A stretch of DNA of 39,335 nucleotides from a virus. A model generated the notes under the pieces. That model saw only the letters and a list, made by a program, of their open reading frames with translations, was not told the DNA's origin and did no database searches. The stretch lies in the IMG/VR virus record IMGVR_UViG_3300046003_008735, positions 1-39,335 of that record; one strand, given 5' to 3'. Positions 1 to 6,929 of the stretch are shown one piece after another (positions within the stretch are counted from its first letter, which is position 1; each line of letters begins with the position of its first letter). A program made the position numbers and the translations under genes.

Positions 1-109
1 TTATCCACAATCACAATATCCCCCTGACGCTATGTCAGTGTGGATGATTTATTCCTTTTGCAGGGGTAATGTGGATAACTTTTTTTGGTTTTGTCAGAAT
101 GTCAGGGGG
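1..109. other. DnaA-box cluster, candidate origin or DnaA-binding site
   Basis: Two perfect DnaA boxes face each other: TTATCCACA at 1-9 and its complement TGTGGATAA at 70-78. A one-mismatch copy, TGTGGATGA, lies at 39-47. The last two boxes lie between inverted copies of CCCCCTGAC (20-28) and GTCAGGGGG (101-109). The block is followed by G/C runs and no gene. This is the layout of a DnaA-binding origin or a DnaA-titration site. No initiator gene is adjacent, so the role is inferred. Confidence 0.45.
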
Positions 110-240
110 ACGTTGCATGGGGGATAATCCCCTTGACCCATTTTCCCCCACTTTTCCCCACCACTGATTCCCACATTTTACCACCACTTATGGTCATGCA
201 GATAGTGTAAACCCCACTTTTTCCCCTCTGACGCTATCAG
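24..240. repeat. Short repeats of TGACGCTAT / GTCAG
   Basis: TGACGCTAT occurs at 25-33 and 229-237, each time inside a small palindrome (CTGAC...GTCAG at 24-38; CTGACGCTATCAG at 228-240). GTCAG is also directly repeated at 93-97 and 101-105, and GGGGATAATCCCC at 120-132 is a further inverted repeat. They could be iteron-like protein-binding sites belonging to the candidate origin. Confidence 0.4.
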
Positions 241-651
241 GAGGACCAGTTTTTTACTATGTATAAAACCTAGCGAAAAAAGTAAGATAAGGTAATATGA
301 GCGGGGAGTGAACGTAGTGAACCTTTAATACGATAAAATTACCTTCAACGAGAGGGACATTCATTGTCCCCCAACGTATAGACATCTCATATGGTGGGTA
401 AATGTGGGAGTATATTCTATTACATATAATGAGACCCGAAGGGAGCGTTTTATATGTAATCTCATATAAGAACTGTATGGTCATGTCGTAAAAATCATTT
501 AGTTTCATCACGAAGTGTTGTCTTATGATGATTTGCCATACATGACTATAATATCACCATCTCATACGTCTCCTCATTATGGTGGGGACCTTTATTAGGT
601 GGGGGTGTGATGTGGAGTTAGTGAATGAATGGAGATGACCCCCGAACGAAT
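241..651. other. Gene-free stretch with an 11-bp inverted repeat
   Basis: I see no convincing gene. The only sizeable reading frame (257-511, minus) overlaps a strong inverted repeat and looks like chance. ATTACATATAA at 419-429 pairs with TTATATGTAAT at 450-460, and the loop holds a second small hairpin (GACCCGAAGGGAGC). The stretch may be part of a replication or regulatory region. Confidence 0.4.
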
Positions 652-699
652 GTGAGGGAGTATTGGTCATCGGAGTGAGTGAACTACACTACACATTAC
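652..699 (+). repeat. 48-bp repeat, copy 1
   Basis: This copy matches 1814-1861 at 46 of 48 positions by direct comparison. Weaker similarity continues about 35 bp to the left (gaatgga...gaacg). Both copies lie shortly upstream of a plus-strand gene with a TATTTAT box, so they may carry a promoter, operator or recombination site. Confidence 0.75.
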
Positions 700-781
700 A
701 TATGTAAAGATATAGATTTGATGAACTTTACTTTTTTATTATTTTGTAAAGTTATTCCTTTACTTTTTATACTAAATAAAG

Positions 782-788
782 TATTTAT
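782..788 (+). promoter_or_regulatory. TATTTAT box (late-type)
   Basis: TATTTAT lies 4 nt ahead of the ATG at 793. It is one of thirteen TATTTAT sites placed just upstream of genes in this window. Confidence 0.5.
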
Positions 789-792
789 ACAT

Positions 793-1248
793 ATGATTTA
801 TTTTATAGAAAATAGTGAAACCAAACATATAAAGATAGGTTTTAGTTCAGACATTAGAAGAAGATTAGTGGATTTACAGATATCATCTCCTCACGAATTA
901 AAGGTTCTCACTATATGTGAAGGGGATGACAAATATGAAAAGGAGTTACATAAGAGATTTTATGAATACCGTTACAGAGGTGAATGGTTTTTGCCGAATA
1001 AAGAATTGAATAATTTTATTGAGAGTTTTCCCCCGTACAAGAACATAGAACAAACTAATGAATTAAAAAGATTGAGACGTGAAAGAAAAATGTCTTTAGA
1101 GGATGTTGGTAGAAAAATGAAGATTTCTAAACAAGCGGTGATGGATACAGAAAAGAGATTTGAGGAAGGGACATTGACTATTAATACTCTTAAGAATTAT
1201 TTGAAGGCGGTTGGTTATGATTATTCGATTATTTTTTCACCTAAATAA
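793..1248 (+). CDS. T5orf172/MUG113 (GIY-YIG-like) protein with C-terminal HTH
   Basis: A 151-aa protein. The N-terminal domain (residues 1-70: IYFIENSETKHIKIGFSSD, later RRLVDLQ, ELHKRF and GEWF) matches the T5orf172/MUG113 family, a GIY-YIG-fold nuclease-like domain common in phages. Residues about 85-135 (LRRERKMSLEDVGRKMKISK) form an XRE-type helix-turn-helix. The reading frame is open further upstream to 679, but that part is a hydrophobic non-family sequence overlapping the 48-bp repeat. I therefore start at 793, which has a TATTTAT box just before it. The protein probably binds DNA; whether it cuts DNA is unknown. Confidence 0.75.
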   Translation: MIYFIENSETKHIKIGFSSDIRRRLVDLQISSPHELKVLTICEGDDKYEKELHKRFYEYRYRGEWFLPNKELNNFIESFPPYKNIEQTNELKRLRRERKMSLEDVGRKMKISKQAVMDTEKRFEEGTLTINTLKNYLKAVGYDYSIIFSPK

Positions 1249-1275
1249 AAACCCTCACCGTTTGGTAAGGGTTTT
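1248..1275. terminator. Bidirectional terminator between converging genes
   Basis: AAAACCCT (1248-1255) pairs with AGGGTTTT (1268-1275), with an inner ACC-GTTT-GGT stem. The hairpin is flanked by A-rich and T-rich runs, so it can stop transcription from both converging genes. Confidence 0.8.
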
Positions 1276-1282
1276 ATTTTTA

Positions 1283-1639
1283 CTAATTTAACAAGGTGAG
1301 CTCGTAGATTATTTTCGAAGATTTATTAGTAAAAGAATCTAATGACCTACGAATAATTTCAGGCTTCCCTGTTGAACCTTCTGAAGATTGATTAAAACTA
1401 TATCTAACAATCACGTCCCCTTTTTTTGTTTCACCCAATTTGAACTCTTCGTAAACTTTCAAACCTTTTCTGTCCGTTATTAAAATTCTCTCATTCTCAA
1501 TTTTAATGTACATGTTATCATTGGTCTCTATGTATTGACCGTTAACCGTATTTATGTGTTGTTTTTTTGATACATAACTTTGCCCATAAGATGATACCGA
1601 TGCAATTAAGATGATTGCGACCATCATGATTTTTTTCAT
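1283..1639 (-). CDS. Small exported protein, unknown function
   Basis: A 118-aa protein with a clear signal peptide: MKK, a hydrophobic stretch (MMVAIILIASVSS), then YGQ, a typical Bacteroidetes signal-peptidase I junction near residue 20. The mature part of about 98 residues is hydrophilic and beta-rich, and I recognise no family. It has its own TTG-N20-TAnnTTTG promoter and shares a terminator with the converging upstream gene. A phage-encoded periplasmic protein under an early promoter could alter the host envelope, for example in superinfection exclusion. That role is inference. Confidence 0.7.
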   Translation of the reverse strand: MKKIMMVAIILIASVSSYGQSYVSKKQHINTVNGQYIETNDNMYIKIENERILITDRKGLKVYEEFKLGETKKGDVIVRYSFNQSSEGSTGKPEIIRRSLDSFTNKSSKIIYELTLLN

Positions 1640-1659
1640 ATTGTATTTGTTTATGAATA

Positions 1660-1690
1660 CAAAGATATAAAGTTCATTTTAATCCGCCAA
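1660..1690 (-). promoter_or_regulatory. Bacteroidetes-type promoter (TTG-N20-TATCTTTG)
   Basis: Read on the minus strand, TTG (1690-1688), 20 nt, then TATCTTTG (1667-1660) matches the Bacteroidetes -33/-7 consensus. The start codon is 20 nt downstream. The sequence after the box (TATTCATAAA) is nearly the same as at the promoters at 18802 and 21616. Confidence 0.75.
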
Positions 1691-1717
1691 ATATTATTTG
1701 ATATTTGAGTAATTATT

Positions 1718-1745
1718 ACCTTCGTTGTATAAACGAATGTAAGGT
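1718..1745. other. Intergenic hairpin
   Basis: ACCTTCGTT pairs with AACG and AAGGT in two segments (ACCTT/AAGGT, CGTT/AACG) across a short loop. It lies between the 1660 promoter and the second 48-bp repeat. Its role is unknown. Confidence 0.35.
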
Positions 1746-1813
1746 TTACTCTTATGGGACAGACAAAGATTAGACAACAAATGAGTGAATGGAGGGACAT
1801 CCACGGAACGGTA

Positions 1814-1861
1814 GTGAGGGAGTATTGGTCATCGTAATGAGTGAACTACACTACACATTAC
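1814..1861 (+). repeat. 48-bp repeat, copy 2
   Basis: Second copy of the repeat at 652-699, with 46 of 48 bases identical. It ends 6 bp before a TATTTAT box and 19 bp before the ATG at 1880. Confidence 0.75.
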
Positions 1862-1866
1862 TGAAC

Positions 1867-1873
1867 TATTTAT
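1867..1873 (+). promoter_or_regulatory. TATTTAT box (late-type)
   Basis: TATTTAT lies 6 nt ahead of the ATG at 1880, directly after the second 48-bp repeat. Confidence 0.55.
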
Positions 1874-1879
1874 ATTCAT

Positions 1880-2149
1880 ATGATTGAGTCTGTTAAAAAA
1901 CAAATTAAAAATTATATCTTACCACAGTTTCCGTGGGTAAAAGGTTTTGATGTTGACACCCCGTGGGAGGATGATGGTATTATTCACGTCGTTGTCGGGT
2001 ATTTCCCCGAAGTAAGTGAAGATAACACTTTTGTCGTTACAGAGGATTTTAATAGAATAGAGGAGATGACAAAAAGCGTTTTTAATATGTTAGATGACGG
2101 TAATTACACACTCTCTAACATATACTTCTCATCACAGGAAATAATCTAA
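1880..2149 (+). CDS. Small acidic protein, unknown function
   Basis: An 89-aa acidic protein with no signal peptide or membrane segment and no family I recognise. It is the first gene of a same-strand run (1880-4189) whose later members carry the leader discussed under findings. Its size, acidity and alternating hydrophobic pattern resemble the next gene (2168), and the two may be distant paralogues. The ATG follows a TATTTAT box, and the stop is 18 nt before the next gene. Confidence 0.65.
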   Translation: MIESVKKQIKNYILPQFPWVKGFDVDTPWEDDGIIHVVVGYFPEVSEDNTFVVTEDFNRIEEMTKSVFNMLDDGNYTLSNIYFSSQEII

Positions 2150-2154
2150 TAAAC

Positions 2155-2161
2155 TATTTAT
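2155..2161 (+). promoter_or_regulatory. TATTTAT box (late-type)
   Basis: TATTTAT lies 6 nt before the ATG at 2168, in an 18-nt gap between genes. Confidence 0.45.
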
Positions 2162-2167
2162 TTAATT

Positions 2168-2440
2168 ATGACAACACAAGAAAGATTTACTGCAGTTTTA
2201 GAGAAAATTATTGTTCCTCACTTCGTTGAACTTGAGGATGTTATTGTACAGAAATTGGGTCTTACTGGCGAATATTATAAAGTGACCTTTTTTACAAATC
2301 AAAGTTTGAATAGAAAAGACATGGTTGATATTATCGACCAAACCACATCACTATTTAAAATGATTTCTCCTGACAATGTCGAGAGTAATGATTTGTTTGT
2401 TGATTTCGATAATCTAAATGACGGTCCTGATGTAGAATAA
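2168..2440 (+). CDS. Small acidic protein, unknown function
   Basis: A 90-aa acidic protein (C-terminus DGPDVE). Residues 1-30 look helical, followed by a beta-rich middle (YYKVTFFTNQ). Size and layout match the preceding gene: an N-terminal helix, a strand and a central D/E-rich helix with MVDIIDQTTSLFKM, comparable to IEEMTKSVFNML upstream. This suggests a diverged duplication. I recognise no known family. Confidence 0.65.
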   Translation: MTTQERFTAVLEKIIVPHFVELEDVIVQKLGLTGEYYKVTFFTNQSLNRKDMVDIIDQTTSLFKMISPDNVESNDLFVDFDNLNDGPDVE

Positions 2441-2448
2441 TTCTTACT

Positions 2449-2835
2449 ATGAGATATGTTATAACACCCACACAATTTCATAATTTAGTTTATGGTTATC
2501 TGAACGAGATGTTCAGCAAAAAGGATTTTAGGAAAGAGTTAAACCCATACGTACAAGATGGTGGTACTTGGAGAATTGAAATGTTTGATGACAACGAAAG
2601 GGAACTCATTTCATATTTTTGGTACGGACCTGGCGAGTACGACGACGGAACACGTCATAACGGAATTGGTAGTTTACATGTGAATCCTAAAATAGTCGAT
2701 TTCATTAGAAGTACATTTTCTTTAAGGGAGAGCAAAGTTTTGGATATTATCGCCGATTGGGTCAGTGAAACTTTGGGTGTTGATATAGACGAGATATCTG
2801 TATTTCCTCAAAGACCATCTCCACCTAACTATTAA
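2449..2835 (+). CDS. Leader-bearing protein, unknown function
   Basis: A 128-aa protein beginning MRYVITPTQFHNLVYGYLNE. This is the short leader (basic or aliphatic start, [TP]xxQ, amphipathic helix, Glu near residue 20) shared by several proteins in the window, and it ends in the LxE form of a T4-type prohead-protease site. The body contains a W/Y-rich beta region (YFWYGPGEYDDGTRHNGIG) and a helical C-terminus. There is no known family. It starts 8 nt after the previous stop without its own TATTTAT box, so it is probably co-transcribed. Confidence 0.65.
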   Translation: MRYVITPTQFHNLVYGYLNEMFSKKDFRKELNPYVQDGGTWRIEMFDDNERELISYFWYGPGEYDDGTRHNGIGSLHVNPKIVDFIRSTFSLRESKVLDIIADWVSETLGVDIDEISVFPQRPSPPNY

Positions 2836-2837
2836 AG

Positions 2838-2844
2838 TATTTAT
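2838..2844 (+). promoter_or_regulatory. TATTTAT box (late-type, overlapping double copy)
   Basis: TATTTAT at 2838-2844 overlaps a second copy at 2842-2848. The ATG at 2850 follows directly. Confidence 0.5.
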
Positions 2845-2849
2845 TTATT

Positions 2850-3110
2850 ATGAAAATAATCATCACAGAACAACAATCATCTCTCATCTTGGATAAATTG
2901 AAAAATGTTATTCAAATGGTTTTGTCACAACAAGGGATTGATATAAAAGACTTGGATATTGTCCCGTCTTTTTTTCCTAAAAGAGGTCTGAAGATTATAT
3001 TGAAGTTGGAAGATAAATCCAAAAAGTCCGTCGCTAAAGAACTAATTAACGACTTACTTGGTAATGTTGCTAATTTCGGTGATGAAAGAAAGTTCAGTTT
3101 CACAGAATAA
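2850..3110 (+). CDS. Small leader-type protein, unknown function
   Basis: An 86-aa lysine-rich protein starting MKIIITEQQSSLILDKLKNV. The ITEQQ segment is close to the ILTERQ and ILTEKQ leaders of the proteins at 3113 and 34144, but no [ILV]xE site follows. The rest is a compact alpha/beta sequence with no recognised family. It overlaps no neighbour, and the next gene begins 2 nt after its stop, so the two are probably co-translated. Confidence 0.65.
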   Translation: MKIIITEQQSSLILDKLKNVIQMVLSQQGIDIKDLDIVPSFFPKRGLKIILKLEDKSKKSVAKELINDLLGNVANFGDERKFSFTE

Positions 3111-3112
3111 CT

Positions 3113-4189
3113 ATGGAATATATTCTTACAGAAAGACAATTTGAAATTATATCAAAGAGATTGGTATCTGAACAAGACAAGTGGTGGGAGAAATCATCTT
3201 ATATGTCGAGAGAGTGGGATAAAGCAACAACTACTCTTAATAATCTTGACCCACATACTTTGCTTCAAGTTGCTGAAATAGGAACAGCATTCATTCCTGT
3301 GGTTGGACCAATGATATCCATGGGTATTGGTTTAGCTGACGCAGCACTTTATTACAAAGAGGGTGATAAGAAATCTGCAGCACTCACCGCGGCTTTTTCT
3401 ATGATTCCTAGTATCGCCACGCTTGTCAAGAAAATACCTGGTGTTAAGGAACTTGGCGAAAAGGGTATGGCCGCTCTTGCATCAAAAATTTCCAAGGGTT
3501 CTAAAACTTTTACAAAAGAAGAGGTTAATATAATCAACAATATCAATAAATCATCTGATGAGGTTATAAGTGAAGTTCAAAAGAAATTTGACCTCTCTAG
3601 AGCAAACAGAACTTCAAAAAAACCAAGAGACTACGGTAAAATAAAAATTTCTGATAATTTGGTGATGATTACAAAACCAAGATGGAAAGATTATGTTGCT
3701 CAGGTTGTTAATGTCAAAAATGCGGACCAACACATGGATTTAAAAAAAGGTACAGATAAATTAGGAGAATTTTATTACTTGAGTACCAAAATGGAAAACT
3801 CAATAGATGCCGGTAAAAGTTTGAAAGAATTAATTAAAAAAATACCACAGGGTGCTAGATTTGGCGAACCCGCCACAGGAAGTTTGAGTACTGATTCTTT
3901 TTATAATATGTTAAGAAGAGTGAAATCATTTGAACCAAAAGTTATTGGAAGGATAAGACTCAATAAAAGTGGTGTAAAAAGATTTCAGGAATTTATTAAA
4001 AACCCAATAGAATCAAATGAATATCCCCCTATTTTGAGATTCAAAAATTTGAATGATGCGAAACCTTTGTTAGATGCAATAAATTCCGAAATAAAGAAAG
4101 TTGGTTTATCAACGTCAGCAACAATTAGTAAAAACTCGGATGGTTTATTCGAAATTTTAATACCTAATATCCAATTGAGAATGAAATGA
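3113..4189 (+). CDS. Leader-bearing protein with hydrophobic core, possible head-internal or ejected protein
   Basis: A 358-aa protein. Residues 1-21 are the shared leader (ILTERQFEIISKRLVSE), ending in VxE. Residues about 48-78 are strongly hydrophobic and rich in Gly and Ala (AEIGTAFIPVVGPMISMGIG). A second apolar stretch follows (ALTAAFSMIPSIATLVKKIPG). This resembles the hydrophobic pre-domain of secreted toxins or a membrane-inserting segment. The C-terminal 200 residues are lysine-rich with no recognised enzyme motif. The 34144 protein has the same plan. Packaging in the capsid and membrane insertion during DNA entry is my inference; a polymorphic-toxin relative is the alternative. Confidence 0.65.
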   Translation: MEYILTERQFEIISKRLVSEQDKWWEKSSYMSREWDKATTTLNNLDPHTLLQVAEIGTAFIPVVGPMISMGIGLADAALYYKEGDKKSAALTAAFSMIPSIATLVKKIPGVKELGEKGMAALASKISKGSKTFTKEEVNIINNINKSSDEVISEVQKKFDLSRANRTSKKPRDYGKIKISDNLVMITKPRWKDYVAQVVNVKNADQHMDLKKGTDKLGEFYYLSTKMENSIDAGKSLKELIKKIPQGARFGEPATGSLSTDSFYNMLRRVKSFEPKVIGRIRLNKSGVKRFQEFIKNPIESNEYPPILRFKNLNDAKPLLDAINSEIKKVGLSTSATISKNSDGLFEILIPNIQLRMK

Positions 4190-4190
4190 T

Positions 4191-4379
4191 TCATTTCTTT
4201 TCAGGCGAAGTCAATCTAAAAGTAATAACTCTTTTTCCATTAACGGTGGGCATACCGTGTTCGTCGAAACCTATTGTCTTAACGGTTGTTTTTTTATTCT
4301 TGAACCTACCCGTATAAATTATATCCCCAACCTTCAATGGGACGAATATTCCATCTTTTCTATTAGTTTCTTTTGACAT
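4191..4379 (-). CDS. Small SH3-like protein downstream of umuC
   Basis: A 62-aa basic protein (MSKETN start at 4379, 1 nt after the umuC stop; an earlier ATG at 4388 overlaps umuC). The pattern VPLKVGDIIYTGRF...TTVKTIGFDEHG...RVITFRL suggests a small SH3-like or KOW-like beta barrel. It is the last gene of the umuD-umuC operon and converges on the 3113 gene, whose stop is 2 nt away. Its function is unknown. Confidence 0.6.
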   Translation of the reverse strand: MSKETNRKDGIFVPLKVGDIIYTGRFKNKKTTVKTIGFDEHGMPTVNGKRVITFRLTSPEKK

Positions 4380-4380
4380 A

Positions 4381-5586
4381 CTATACAAATACTGATGGTA
4401 TTTCAGACCAAGATGTTGTAAACTTTTGTGAAATGTATTCTTGTCTCATTTCCCATTTATGTTCAACATTTGCTGGTGGTTGTACCATTTGAATTGATGA
4501 TGAAAATAATGTACCTTGTTCTATTGTTTCAGGCATAAGGTCGTTGAATATAATTCCACACTTCTTATAGTTCTTTGTTGTTTTATAAATTGATTTTAAA
4601 TGTGGATATACTTGGGACCATATTTCATTTACATCTCTCGTTTGTTTATGGAAAGAAATTTGCTTTGATGAGTGGTGTTTTTCCCCTTTATGAACGTTCC
4701 CACTTAAAAATATGGTTGCTCGGTTGGGAGATATCTCGTTATCTGTTAATTTCTTTACTCCACTTTTGATATATGAGTACATTGCTTCTGATATTTGGTC
4801 GAAGGAGTTTATATCTTGACCAAATGACCTTGTTGACGCAATGTTTCTTTTTAATTTTGGTATTGTTTTAACAGGATGACAGTACATTCCGAGAAGTTCC
4901 ATTTTTGTCTTTAGTCCGTTTACGTTCATCAGTTTCCTGACAGTTTGGTCTTGCATCATTACGAACTGACCGACACTGTTGACATCTAAAGACTTTAATT
5001 TTTTGGACCACTTTCTACCTATACCCCAAACTTCATCTACAGGTATCTCGTATAATAGGTTCCTGAAGTTATCTAATGACCAATAAGAACATATTCCATT
5101 AAATGATGGTCTTCTCTTTGCAATATAAGATGTAAGTTTGGCGAGGGTCTTATTAGGTCCTACACCTATTGATACTGGAATACCTGTTAGTCTTTTTACT
5201 TCATTTCTAATAAGGTGTAATCTATCTTCAAGTTCTTCGTCAGATATATTGGAAAAATCAACAAAACATTCATCAATTGAATATACTTCAACTTCATTCG
5301 CATACCGTTTTATGATTGTCATTACACGGTCAGACATATCACCATACAGATTGTAGTTGGATGAGTAAACGCAAAATTTATGTTCGTCCATAAAATCTCT
5401 TCTTTGGAAGAATGGTTCGCCCATTTTAATTCCGAGGTCTTTAGCTTCTTGAGAACGAGCAATCACACAACCATCATTATTGGATAAAACAACGGTTGGT
5501 CGTCCGATAGATATCGGATTGAATACTCTCTCACAACTAACATAGAAGTTGTTACAATCTACAATACCAATTTTTTTATTTACCAT
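4381..5586 (-). CDS. umuC: Y-family translesion DNA polymerase V subunit UmuC
   Basis: A 401-aa protein of full UmuC length. The palm motifs are intact: DCNNFYVSCERVF (metal-binding Asp near residue 10) and YSIDECFVDF (catalytic Asp-Glu near 103). PVSIGVGPNKTLAKLTSYIAK follows. EQGTLF near residue 358 fits a QxxLF sliding-clamp motif. The C-terminus (KWEMRQEYISQKFTTSW.EIP) is the DUF4113-type tail of UmuC. It follows umuD by 48 nt in the same operon. The product should copy past DNA lesions, giving damage tolerance or mutagenesis during infection. Confidence 0.95.
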   Translation of the reverse strand: MVNKKIGIVDCNNFYVSCERVFNPISIGRPTVVLSNNDGCVIARSQEAKDLGIKMGEPFFQRRDFMDEHKFCVYSSNYNLYGDMSDRVMTIIKRYANEVEVYSIDECFVDFSNISDEELEDRLHLIRNEVKRLTGIPVSIGVGPNKTLAKLTSYIAKRRPSFNGICSYWSLDNFRNLLYEIPVDEVWGIGRKWSKKLKSLDVNSVGQFVMMQDQTVRKLMNVNGLKTKMELLGMYCHPVKTIPKLKRNIASTRSFGQDINSFDQISEAMYSYIKSGVKKLTDNEISPNRATIFLSGNVHKGEKHHSSKQISFHKQTRDVNEIWSQVYPHLKSIYKTTKNYKKCGIIFNDLMPETIEQGTLFSSSIQMVQPPANVEHKWEMRQEYISQKFTTSWSEIPSVFV

Positions 5587-5634
5587 TCTTTTTCTACTTT
5601 CTGAACTCTAAAGTTATACTCTTTATCGTTCACT

Positions 5635-5952
5635 TTAAATCTTATTTAATATCCATGAAACCCTACCCCATAAATTGGACTGACCTTCATATTTTCTTAT
5701 TTTAAAATGGTCTTTCTCGGTTAACACCACAAGGTCACCTTCCACAGGGTCAATAGAACGGTCTATAACGAGGATATTACCTTTCTTAACACCCAATGTG
5801 TCTGGACCCATATACCTAAAATAAAATGTTGTATGAATATCGTTTACAATAAGTTCATTTAGGTCCAACCTATTATTAACGTACGATTCAGCAGGGGAAG
5901 CAAACCCTGTTGTCCTTGAACTTATTTTTAAATCTTTTGTTACACTTTGCAC
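5635..5952 (-). CDS. umuD: UmuD-like protein with altered catalytic dyad
   Basis: A 105-aa protein that aligns with UmuD from FASPAESYVNNRLDLNEL onward (E. coli FPSPAADYVEQRIDLNQ). The cleavage Cys-Gly or Ala-Gly is Thr-Gly here. The catalytic Ser (GDSM) corresponds to Thr in GPDTLG, and the catalytic Lys (FTVKK) to Arg in FKIRK. The protein is also about 30 residues shorter than UmuD. It probably cannot cleave itself and may act directly as a UmuD'-like partner of UmuC. The start is GTG, only 4 nt after the promoter -7 box, so the mRNA may be leaderless. Confidence 0.85.
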   Translation of the reverse strand: MQSVTKDLKISSRTTGFASPAESYVNNRLDLNELIVNDIHTTFYFRYMGPDTLGVKKGNILVIDRSIDPVEGDLVVLTEKDHFKIRKYEGQSNLWGRVSWILNKI

Positions 5953-5956
5953 GTAA

Positions 5957-5986
5957 CAAAAATAAGAAAAACTGTTGAAAACTCAA
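5957..5986 (-). promoter_or_regulatory. Bacteroidetes-type promoter of umuDC
   Basis: On the minus strand TTG (5986-5984), 19 nt, then TATTTTTG (5964-5957) is a perfect -33/-7 match. The GTG start is only 4 nt downstream, unlike the 20-22 nt at the other early promoters. Confidence 0.7.
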
Positions 5987-6903
5987 ACTTTGTCAATTAT
6001 GAACTCTATCATATCTTGGGAGAAATCCATACCTACAGTCATATTCATCAAAAGATACATATTTTCAGGTTCTTTAGATAATCTTACAGAATAATACTCA
6101 TTTTCAACAATATCTTCAGGTAATTCTTCATGATAATCACGTACAAAAAGTTTCAAACATTTTCTGAGATTAATTTCCTTTAGAGCAGGCATAAATTCTT
6201 TTTCTCTAATCTCCAAAATGTTTTTTATATCTTCATCCCAAGAACATATCCCTATAATATTATAATTCTTTTCGTCTGTAATATTGTGCCCTCTTCCATC
6301 ACATTCATCACACAAATTATCACCCCTACCCTCACAATCATCACAATCTTCTCTACCTTCACCATCACAATAGTCACAAGTTTTTTCACCACTACCACTA
6401 CATTCTTCACAGTCAATAAAATCACCTTCACTATCTTCAATTTGACCTTCCCCTTCACATTTATCACAAGTAATATTCCCAGTCCCGTTACACTCACTAC
6501 AATCTACTCTTCCATCACCACCACAATAGTCACAACTCTCGTAACCATTCTCGTCACAACGTTCGCAGGGTTCTTCATAATCTTCTCCATCAGTTTCAAA
6601 AAGAATTCCGTAATATAGGGAATCCAAAATTTTGTTTATTTCGGACTCTTTCATTCCCTCACGAGTGAAATAGATAATCAATGAAATTTTAATCAAATTT
6701 TCCAAACCAAATATTCTGAAATACTCATTTTGCATAGACCCAAATTTCCCCAACGATTGAAAACATTCTGTTGGATTTTTACAATTAGGGTATATAGGTA
6801 TTAAATTATTTGCAATCGAAAATAATTTCTTTTTTTCTATGATGGTTTTACTATCTTCGTTTATCAACTGATAAAACCTTTCTAAATTCTTTTTCAAGTT
6901 CAT
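5983..6903 (-). CDS. Protein with eight CxxCxGxG-like repeats (DnaJ-type zinc fingers without J domain)
   Basis: A 306-aa protein. Residues about 113-215 hold eight consecutive CxxC units: CERCDENG, CDYCGGDG, CSECNGTG, CDKCEGEG, CEECSGSG, CDYCDGEG, CDDCEGRG and CDECDGRG. DnaJ has four, binding two zinc ions; eight would bind four. There is no J domain (no HPD), and the flanks are acidic and unlike DnaJ. It could be a chaperone-like or protein-binding zinc scaffold. A late-type box shared with the divergent 6930 gene drives it. The 3' end overlaps the umuD promoter. Confidence 0.75.
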   Translation of the reverse strand: MNLKKNLERFYQLINEDSKTIIEKKKLFSIANNLIPIYPNCKNPTECFQSLGKFGSMQNEYFRIFGLENLIKISLIIYFTREGMKESEINKILDSLYYGILFETDGEDYEEPCERCDENGYESCDYCGGDGRVDCSECNGTGNITCDKCEGEGQIEDSEGDFIDCEECSGSGEKTCDYCDGEGREDCDDCEGRGDNLCDECDGRGHNITDEKNYNIIGICSWDEDIKNILEIREKEFMPALKEINLRKCLKLFVRDYHEELPEDIVENEYYSVRLSKEPENMYLLMNMTVGMDFSQDMIEFIIDKV

Positions 6904-6915
6904 ATTTATAAATAT
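6902..6915. promoter_or_regulatory. Palindromic TATTTATA box, divergent late-type promoter
   Basis: ATATTTATAAATAT is a perfect 14-bp palindrome, so TATTTAT and TATAAATA occur on both strands. The minus-strand ATG (6903) is 4 nt from its box; the plus-strand ATG (6930) is 20 nt from its box. Confidence 0.5.
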
Positions 6916-6929
6916 AATTCAACGTTAAA

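Noticed and set aside
257-511. 84-aa open frame on the minus strand
   Set aside because: It overlaps an 11-bp inverted repeat and other palindromic DNA, has no upstream promoter or box, and the product resembles no family; it is probably a chance frame.
6252-6618. Open frames on both strands over the CxxC repeats (110-aa Thr/Ile-rich and 81-aa Val-rich)
   Set aside because: These are shadows of the regular cysteine repeat in the 5983-6903 gene and have low-complexity products.
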